A stretch of 12,206 bases of DNA from JBDUDR01 sp040002845 (lineage in GTDB: Bacteria; Actinomycetota; Actinomycetes; Propionibacteriales; Nocardioidaceae), in the NCBI GenBank assembly GCA_040002845.1, contig JBDUDR010000080.1, forward strand, positions 1 through 12,206, written 5' to 3'. The first letter of the stretch is position 1. Every line of letters starts with the position of its first letter. The position numbers and the translations under genes are program-made. Shown here piece after piece: positions 7,576 through 12,206 of the stretch. Below the pieces are notes generated by a model. The model saw only the letters and a program-made list of their open reading frames with translations, was not told the origin of the DNA and ran no database searches.

Positions 7576-7636
7576 GAGAAGCCGGTTGTGCCGCGACACT
7601 CCGACCAAACTGCCGGAAAGCTGGCGTCTCGGCGGG
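7576..7636. repeat. 61-nt palindromic intergenic element, copy B
   Basis: Read on the minus strand, this begins CCCGCCGAGACGCCAGCTTT, identical over 20 bases to copy A at 2588, and continues in ungapped alignment (48/61 identical). Its arms (flanks of 7572-7586 and 7622-7636) still pair with two mismatches and one G-T wobble, although several arm bases differ from copy A. It lies 5 bases after the stop codon of the first Rieske gene, the same 3'-end placement as copy A, but reversed relative to its adjacent gene. It may serve as a transcription stop for that gene. Confidence 0.7.
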
Positions 7637-7641
7637 GGCGG

Positions 7642-8871
7642 TCAGGTGTGCAGCGGGAGGCCCCGGTAGGCACGGCCAACCAAGGTCACAAACTGGTGGA
7701 CGGCGTCCTCGCCGGGTCCGAACGGGCCCGGCCGGAAGTGCGGTGACGCGAGCCCGCGCTGGACCGACTCACAGGCCGCCCAGTCCTGCCGGTTCGTCAG
7801 GTCCCAGAACTCCACCGCGTAGCGCGGGTCGATCAGCCCAGCGCCGCCTGCCGGGAAGTACCACGAGCACTCCACCCAGGTGCGGTCGGGAGCCAGCGGC
7901 AGCATCCGATGAGTCATCACATAGTCGGGGTGCGCCGAGATCAACAGGTTGGGCAACAGCCCGAGATACTCGACGACTCGAGGGTTGGCGCCGGGGATCG
8001 GCCGGCCCGGGGAGTCACCGGTCATCGACATGGTGGCCATGCCCTCACGAAGGTCCATGTACCCGCCGACCCAGGCACCGGGCAGCTGGTAGTTCTCCCC
8101 CGAGCTGGGCGGTGTGACCTGGCACAGCTCGGGATGGATGAGCGGACAGTGGTAGCACTCGTGGTAGTTCTCGGTGATCACCTTCCAGTTCGCTGCCACC
8201 TCGTAGGTATGCCGCTCCCCCAGGACCAGCCGCTCCGGGGCGTACGGGGCCACCAGGGCCTCCAACTCGCCGATGAACGCCTCGAACTCGACGGGCGCAC
8301 CGACCTCGGCCGAGTTGGCGGCATGCACGAACAGCCAGCCGTGCCAGCGCTCGACAGACAACTGGACGAGCTGATGCTCTTGGGGGTCGAAACCGGGCAC
8401 CTGCTGGTAGCTGGGCGCTGCCCGTAACGAACCGGCCAGATCGTAGGACCAGGCGTGATAAGGACACACGATGGACCGTCTGGTGGCCGTATCGATGTCA
8501 GCCAGCAGCTCATGCCCGCGGTGGCGGCAGGTGTTGGCGAACGCGCGCACCTCCACATCCAGCCAGGTGAGCAGCACCGATACGTCGCCGACGAGCAGGG
8601 CCCGCTGGGTCACGTCGCCGCCTTCGGACGCCTGTCGCAGATCCGACTCGCGTCCCACGCAGGTCCAGGTGCCCGCCAGCAGATACCGGCGCTCCCACGC
8701 CAGCACCTGCGGACTGGTGTACGCCGCCGCCGGCAACATGCGCGAGTGGCCGAACGGCTGCAGAGCGCGGTCCAGCCCCTCCGGGTCGGTCCCTGTCGGG
8801 TCGAGCCACCCAGGGTCCAAGGTAGGTCCGCCCAGCCAGGCGCGGTCGCAGTAGTCCAGTGCACTGGTCAT
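7642..8871 (-). CDS. Rieske non-haem iron oxygenase, betaine/carnitine/stachydrine type (first copy)
   Basis: The 409-residue oxygenase alpha subunit binds a [2Fe-2S] cluster through C115-x-H117 and C136-xx-H139 (CRHRGHEL and CPYHAWSY). Its mononuclear iron site is H241, H246 and D363, in NYHECYHCPLIHPEL and NRQDWAACESVQRG. The residue before the first His is Glu (E238), as in carnitine oxygenase CntA and its relatives, where ring-hydroxylating enzymes usually have Asp. Members of this branch (GbcA, Stc2, CntA) act on N-methylated quaternary amines using a separate reductase, which is not in this window. ATG 8869-8871 has a strong GGAGGGAG ribosome site. It diverges from the TetR gene with 29 bp between starts. 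The exact substrate cannot be read; some relatives act on aromatic acids. Confidence 0.92.
   Translation of the reverse strand: MTSALDYCDRAWLGGPTLDPGWLDPTGTDPEGLDRALQPFGHSRMLPAAAYTSPQVLAWERRYLLAGTWTCVGRESDLRQASEGGDVTQRALLVGDVSVLLTWLDVEVRAFANTCRHRGHELLADIDTATRRSIVCPYHAWSYDLAGSLRAAPSYQQVPGFDPQEHQLVQLSVERWHGWLFVHAANSAEVGAPVEFEAFIGELEALVAPYAPERLVLGERHTYEVAANWKVITENYHECYHCPLIHPELCQVTPPSSGENYQLPGAWVGGYMDLREGMATMSMTGDSPGRPIPGANPRVVEYLGLLPNLLISAHPDYVMTHRMLPLAPDRTWVECSWYFPAGGAGLIDPRYAVEFWDLTNRQDWAACESVQRGLASPHFRPGPFGPGEDAVHQFVTLVGRAYRGLPLHT
8856..8867. promoter_or_regulatory. 12-bp perfect palindrome, candidate TetR operator
   Basis: CCAGTGCACTGG lies in codons 2-5 of the first Rieske gene and overlaps the likely -35 region of the divergent TetR gene. 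Local TetR regulators commonly bind palindromes in such positions and repress both genes. A 12-bp palindrome can arise by chance in coding DNA, and it does not resemble the longer palindrome at 11846-11875, so this is a candidate only. Confidence 0.35.
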
Positions 8872-8892
8872 CGAACTCCCTCCGGGTAGTGT
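8864..8892 (+). promoter_or_regulatory. Possible promoter of the TetR gene (leaderless transcript)
   Basis: CTGGTC (8864-8869) and TAGTGT (8887-8892) are 17 bases apart, a reasonable actinobacterial -35/-10 pair. The TAGTGT ends 8 bases before ATG 8901, so transcription would begin at or next to the start codon. No Shine-Dalgarno sequence precedes this ATG, which fits a leaderless message. Both hexamers are imperfect. Confidence 0.35.
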
Positions 8893-8900
8893 CTGGCGCC

Positions 8901-9500
8901 ATGAGTCGGCAGCGCGTCGAGGTGCGACGAGAGGAGATCTTGCGATCGACCATCGCGGAGATCGAGCGGTCGGGGATGTCGTCGCTGCGGGTCGCCGACG
9001 TCGCCGGCCGTCTGGGGGTTAGCTCGGGCCTGATCTTCTACCACTTCGACACCCGCGACTGCCTTCTGGTCTCCGCGCTCGAGTTCGCCGTCGAGCGCGA
9101 CTTGGCCCGGCTCGACAAGGCGGTGGCCAAGGGCAGCAGCGCCGTCGAGCGACTGCGGCGGGTGCTCGCGTCGTACGGCCCAACCGGAGCGGCACCCGGC
9201 TGGACGTTGTGGATCGATGCCTGGGCGACCGCACTGCGCGAGCCCAATATCCGGGATGCGCTGCGTCGCCTCGACGATCGCTGGCGCCAGGCCCTCGAGC
9301 ACGTGATCACCGAAGGCGCGCGGGCCGGCGACTTCGCATGCGCCGACCCGGTTGCGACCGTGGCCCGGATCGGGGCGCTCTTGGATGGTCTCTCGGTGGC
9401 GGTGCTGGTCTATCGCAGCGTCAGCCGGGGCCAGCTGCGCACCTGGGTACGCGATGCCGCCGCCGCCGAGCTGGGCATCGACCCAGCGATGCTTGCCTGA
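8901..9500 (+). CDS. TetR-family repressor with BetI-like C-terminal domain
   Basis: The 199-residue regulator has an N-terminal helix-turn-helix at about 28-56 (SLRVADVAGRLGVSSGLIFY then HFDTRDCLL). The ligand domain (about 85-175) has the WTLWIDAWATALREP and ARIGALLDGLSVAVL pattern of the BetI_C/TetR_C_6 group, named for the choline/betaine regulator BetI. The protein is expected to bind DNA as a dimer and release it on binding a small ligand. It is divergent from the first Rieske gene and convergent with the flavoprotein gene (7 bp between stops), so it likely controls one or both oxygenase units. ATG 8901 is chosen because MSRQRVEVRREEIL is the normal family start; the upstream ATG 8859 would begin inside the Rieske gene. 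Confidence 0.92.
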   Translation: MSRQRVEVRREEILRSTIAEIERSGMSSLRVADVAGRLGVSSGLIFYHFDTRDCLLVSALEFAVERDLARLDKAVAKGSSAVERLRRVLASYGPTGAAPGWTLWIDAWATALREPNIRDALRRLDDRWRQALEHVITEGARAGDFACADPVATVARIGALLDGLSVAVLVYRSVSRGQLRTWVRDAAAAELGIDPAMLA

Positions 9501-9507
9501 GGCCATC

Positions 9508-10671
9508 TCAGAACCGCCAATGCGCTGGGTAGTCGGTCTCCGTCAACGCTGGACGGTCGATCCGAAACGGCGTCAGATCGGCGTCTGTCGTACCGAACTC
9601 CGCGAGGTCGGCCAGCAACCGCCCTGCGGTCGGCGCGAACTTGAACCCGTGCCCCGCGCCGAGCCCGACCGACACCGACTCGTGTCCCGGCACCGGCGAC
9701 AGCACAAAGTCGCGGTCCGGCGGAAGGGTGTACAGACAGGTCTTCGATCTGACGGGCGGCCCGGAGCCTGGCAACGCCCGGCCCATGAACTCCGCCAGCG
9801 CATCCAGCCGATCGGGGTCTGGGTCAAACGGACGCCTGTCCCCGGTCACCACGGCGCCGCCGCAGTCCTGGGCGGCCTTCACGGTGGCCTCCCCATAACA
9901 GGGGAAGCCGTAGAACGCCGGGTCGTCCATCCAGATCCACAGCGGCAGCCGCCCCGGAGCGAAAGCCTCCGGATCGGCCGGACTGAAGTAGGTCACCTGC
10001 TCGAGGGTCACTGTCACCGGCAGGCGCATATCGAGTCCGGACAGGATCTCGTTGGTCCAAGCGTCGGCGCAGACCACCAGACGATGACACCGGTACACCT
10101 CATCGCCGACGTGAACCTCGAGCCCCTGGTCTGCGAGGTCTCGCACTGCTGTCACGGGTGACTGGTCTCGCAGGTCGGCCCCGTACCGGCGGGCCAACCG
10201 CTGCATCGCGGCCGTGCCACGGGCAGCAGGGACGATCGACCCCCGCGGCTGGAACAAGGCAACCGTGCCCGCTGGCAACCGGAACTGGGGCCATCGCTCC
10301 CGTACATCGCTCACCTCGAGCTCCTCGAACTCCACCCGGTTCGCGGTCATGGAACCCGTGTAGTCCGCGACCGCGACCTGCCCTCCGGGCGGGAACAGGT
10401 CGAGCCCTCCCACCGTGGTGACCAGCTCCTCACCGGCGTCGGTCTCCAACCTCGCCCAGTCGTCGTACGCGTCAAAAGTCAGCCGCACGTAACTCGGCGT
10501 GTGGTAGCTGTGGCGCAGGATTCTCGACGTGTCGTGCGAGGCGCCTCGGGAATGGCCGAGCTCGAACCGCTCGAAACCAACCACGGCGTGACCGCGTTTG
10601 GCGAGCTGGTACGCGGCTGCGCTGCCCCAGGCACCGAGACCCACGACGACGTATTCCACGTCGTGACTCAT
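9508..10671 (-). CDS. FAD-dependent amine oxidase, monomeric sarcosine oxidase / N-methyltryptophan oxidase-like
   Basis: The 387-residue flavoprotein has the dinucleotide-binding GxGxxG at 11-16 (VVGLGAWGSA), the GASHDTSRILRHSYH block (43-57), and SKTCLYTLPPDRDF, where C312 matches the cysteine that carries covalent FAD in monomeric sarcosine oxidase. GAGHGFKFAPTAGRLLADL follows, with H341 and K344 in the flavin-site motif. These enzymes oxidise secondary N-methyl amines to the primary amine, formaldehyde and hydrogen peroxide; substrates include sarcosine, N-methyltryptophan and pipecolate. Its ATG overlaps the stop of the second Rieske gene as ATGA, and it lacks its own clear ribosome site, so translation is probably coupled. 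Oxidising the product of upstream demethylation is the natural inference; the exact substrate is unknown. Confidence 0.93.
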   Translation of the reverse strand: MSHDVEYVVVGLGAWGSAAAYQLAKRGHAVVGFERFELGHSRGASHDTSRILRHSYHTPSYVRLTFDAYDDWARLETDAGEELVTTVGGLDLFPPGGQVAVADYTGSMTANRVEFEELEVSDVRERWPQFRLPAGTVALFQPRGSIVPAARGTAAMQRLARRYGADLRDQSPVTAVRDLADQGLEVHVGDEVYRCHRLVVCADAWTNEILSGLDMRLPVTVTLEQVTYFSPADPEAFAPGRLPLWIWMDDPAFYGFPCYGEATVKAAQDCGGAVVTGDRRPFDPDPDRLDALAEFMGRALPGSGPPVRSKTCLYTLPPDRDFVLSPVPGHESVSVGLGAGHGFKFAPTAGRLLADLAEFGTTDADLTPFRIDRPALTETDYPAHWRF

Positions 10672-11825
10672 GGTTGGTCGCTCGCGTCCAGGCGGGGCAG
10701 CAGCCACCGCCGGATGTCGGCACTCTGGTCCTCCATCGGCGCGAACCAGCCCTGCCGGTAGGCCCGCGAGCTCATCCCCCGTTGCACGGACTCGCAGATC
10801 GCCCAGTCCTGACGGTTCACCAGGTCCCAGAGCTCGCCGGCGTCGCCGGGATCGAAGTCCTGCGACTCGATCTCGCTGGGGGCGAACAACAGGTCGCACG
10901 TGACGAGCGTCCTGTCGACGGACAGCGGCCAGAGAACCAAGGCTGCCACGTGGTCGGCAGACAGTGACAACAACAGGTTCGGATAGACGAGCTCCCCCTT
11001 GTGACGCGAGCGCTCGTTGTCATTAAGGCCGGGGAACGGCCGACGGTTGGTGCTGCCTGACATGGTGAATGTCCAGGCCCCATCGCGGTGCGGAACCCCG
11101 TCATCCCAGTCCAGGTCCGAGCCACCTCCGGCAAAGGCCGGTACGAGGCGGCACAGCTCAGGGTGGACAGGTCCGCAGTGATAGCACTCGTTGTAGTTCT
11201 CGGCGATCACCTTGTAGTTGGCCGCGACGTCATAGGTGAACCTGGCGCCGCCAACCAGCTCTGCCAACGGATAGCGGATCAACCGCGAGTCGAAATCGGA
11301 CAGCTCCTCGTGCAACGGCGGCGCCAGCGAGGGCGTCAGGTGGACGAAGAGGAACCCTCCCCAGATGCCCACACCGACCGGTTCGAGGCTGAACGCTCTC
11401 GCGTCGAAGTCGGCCAGGTCATCGGTATGCGGGGCTTTCAGCAGGCGGCCCGACAGGGCGTATGTCCAGGAGTGGTACGGGCAGCGCAGCGCAGCGACCG
11501 AGCACTGCGAGGGACTGGGATTCGCCGGGTCCACCGGAACCACCTGCGATCCGCGATGGCGACAGACGTTGTACGCACCGTGCAGCCCCCCGGCCGCGTC
11601 AGTGGTGACCAGGATGGACTCACCGACGACGTCCAGGACGCAGAGTCGACCGGGACGATCCAGCCCGAGGTCAGCAACGCGGCCGGCACAGAACCACGAG
11701 CTGTGCAGAACCCGGTCGCGCTCCTGCTGCCACTGCGCCTCGTCGACGTACATCCGCTTGGGCAGCGCCGGTTGCAGACCCCCTGGACCGAGCACGTTGC
11801 CGGCTGGCCTTGCGGCAGAGGTCAT
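10668..11825 (-). CDS. Rieske non-haem iron oxygenase, betaine/carnitine/stachydrine type (second copy)
   Basis: The 385-residue alpha subunit has Rieske ligands C88, H90, C115 and H118 (VCRHRGSQVV and CPYHSWTY) and a mononuclear iron site H216, H221 and D340 (ENYNECYHCGPVHPEL and NRQDWAICESVQRG), with Glu at 213. It shares both signature blocks with the first copy but has diverged widely elsewhere and is shorter at the N-terminus, so the two are different paralogues, probably with different substrates or acting at different steps. ATG 11823-11825 is preceded by AGGGGA at 5 bases. The stop overlaps the flavoprotein start by 4 bp, making a two-gene operon. A 30-bp palindrome ends 20 bases upstream of the start codon. 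A separate reductase is required and not present here. Confidence 0.93.
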   Translation of the reverse strand: MTSAARPAGNVLGPGGLQPALPKRMYVDEAQWQQERDRVLHSSWFCAGRVADLGLDRPGRLCVLDVVGESILVTTDAAGGLHGAYNVCRHRGSQVVPVDPANPSPSQCSVAALRCPYHSWTYALSGRLLKAPHTDDLADFDARAFSLEPVGVGIWGGFLFVHLTPSLAPPLHEELSDFDSRLIRYPLAELVGGARFTYDVAANYKVIAENYNECYHCGPVHPELCRLVPAFAGGGSDLDWDDGVPHRDGAWTFTMSGSTNRRPFPGLNDNERSRHKGELVYPNLLLSLSADHVAALVLWPLSVDRTLVTCDLLFAPSEIESQDFDPGDAGELWDLVNRQDWAICESVQRGMSSRAYRQGWFAPMEDQSADIRRWLLPRLDASDQP

Positions 11826-11845
11826 GGCCGTCCCCTTTCCGGTCC

Positions 11846-11875
11846 GTCCTTACTGACTCATGAGTCAGTAAGGAC
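11846..11875. promoter_or_regulatory. 30-bp perfect palindrome, probable repressor operator
   Basis: The half-site GTCCTTACTGACTCA (11846-11860) is followed by its exact reverse complement (11861-11875) with no spacer. It lies in the 78-bp gap between the ABC transporter stop and the second Rieske gene, 21-50 bases upstream of that start codon, where the core promoter or leader should be. Symmetry, length and a TGACTCATGAGTCA centre fit an operator for a dimer or pair of dimers of a TetR- or GntR-type repressor. No T-run follows on either strand, which argues against a plain terminator, although the transporter transcript would form this hairpin after its stop. Confidence 0.65.
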
Positions 11876-11903
11876 AAGCCAAGCCTGCCATCGAACGCCG
11901 CGA

Positions 11904-12206
11904 TTACGGAAGGGGTTTGCCGGACCCGGACTCGGGCAGCCAGCATGCCGATCGGTGATCGCCGGTGGCCGGCAGCACCGGCAAGTCCTCGCCCACGCAG
12001 CTGTCCTGGATGCCGTGACGCTCGGCCTCCCCACTCAACAAGGCGGGACAGCGGGGATGGAACCGGCACCCAGTCGGGACCCTGGTCGGGTCTGGCGTCT
12101 CGCCGCGTAGCACAATCGGCTCGATTTGCTCGATCTCCGGCACCACCGACAGCAGGGCCCTGGTGTAAGGGTGTCGCGGCGAAGACAGCACCTGTTCGGT
12201 GGTGCC
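11904..12206 (-). CDS. Oligopeptide/dipeptide-type ABC transporter ATP-binding protein, C-terminal part (runs off window)
   Basis: Only the last 100 residues or so are in the window. They contain the C-terminal extension typical of Opp/Dpp ATPases: HPYTRALLSVVPEIEQIEP, then LRGETPDPTRVPTGCRFHPRCP, with cysteines (about 50-60 residues from the window edge) that in some relatives bind an iron-sulfur cluster. The Walker and signature motifs would lie beyond base 12206. Such ATPases power import of peptides and, in some clusters, other amines or sugars. It is on the same strand as, and directly upstream of, the second Rieske gene, so it may supply the substrate of this locus. I cannot tell the D-type from the F-type subunit from this fragment. 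Confidence 0.9.
   Translation of the reverse strand, partial: GTTEQVLSSPRHPYTRALLSVVPEIEQIEPIVLRGETPDPTRVPTGCRFHPRCPALLSGEAERHGIQDSCVGEDLPVLPATGDHRSACWLPESGSGKPLP

Noticed and set aside
7438..8117. Overlapping plus-strand open frames between the DUF421 gene and the first Rieske gene.
   Set aside because: They are arginine/proline-rich shadows of the Rieske gene and GC-rich spacer, without ribosome sites or recognisable motifs.
10664..10672. TGACTCATG near the flavoprotein start, matching part of the 30-bp palindrome.
   Set aside because: It is one half-core without symmetry and is explained by the overlapping stop and start codons.
12085..12102. CTGGCGTCTCGCCGC inside the ABC transporter gene, resembling an arm of the 61-nt element.
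   Set aside because: It encodes the conserved RGETPDP segment of the transporter, and no second arm lies nearby; treated as coincidence.

Overview
The window is GC-rich, its coding regions are dense, and the gene families it carries point to a high-GC actinomycete, most likely of the Nocardioides/Propionibacteriales kind. That placement is inferred from composition and protein flavour only; there is no rRNA or other taxonomic marker here.

Layout. 1-124: the last codons of a plus-strand gene and a strong intrinsic terminator. 138-686 (-): a small secreted protein of unknown function. 809-1173 (-): a frameshifted GntR-family regulator. 1202-1621 (+): ArfB, a ribosome-rescue peptidyl-tRNA hydrolase. 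1631-1996 (-): the orphaned C-terminal half of a discoidin (F5/8 type C) domain. 1990-2553 (-): a five-helix DUF6529 membrane protein. The first 2.5 kb therefore mixes housekeeping genes with decaying ones.

2647-7435 holds a hydrolase block. A histone-deacetylase-like zinc amidohydrolase (-) diverges from a P1-family (DmpA-like) aminopeptidase (+), which overlaps a CocE/NonD alpha/beta hydrolase. A DUF421 membrane protein follows.

7642-12206 looks like a catabolic locus for N-methylated (quaternary or tertiary) amines. It contains a Rieske oxygenase of the betaine/stachydrine/carnitine type (-), a divergent TetR regulator with a BetI-like C-terminal domain (+), a monomeric-sarcosine-oxidase-like flavoprotein (-), a second Rieske oxygenase (-) that overlaps the flavoprotein gene by 4 bp, and the 3' end of an oligopeptide-type ABC transporter ATPase (-). 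The expected order of events is uptake by the transporter, removal of N-methyl groups by the Rieske enzymes, then oxidation of the secondary amine by the flavoprotein. The substrate cannot be read from sequence, and no reductase partner for the oxygenases lies in the window.

Non-coding structure worth attention: a perfect 30-bp palindrome just upstream of the second Rieske gene; a 12-bp palindrome over the start of the first Rieske gene and the TetR promoter region; and two ungapped copies of a 61-nt palindromic element, each at the 3' end of a minus-strand gene. The 206-nt gap 7436-7641 holds one of these copies and a weak inverted repeat, and I see no gene in it. No tRNA, rRNA, CRISPR array or insertion sequence was recognised.
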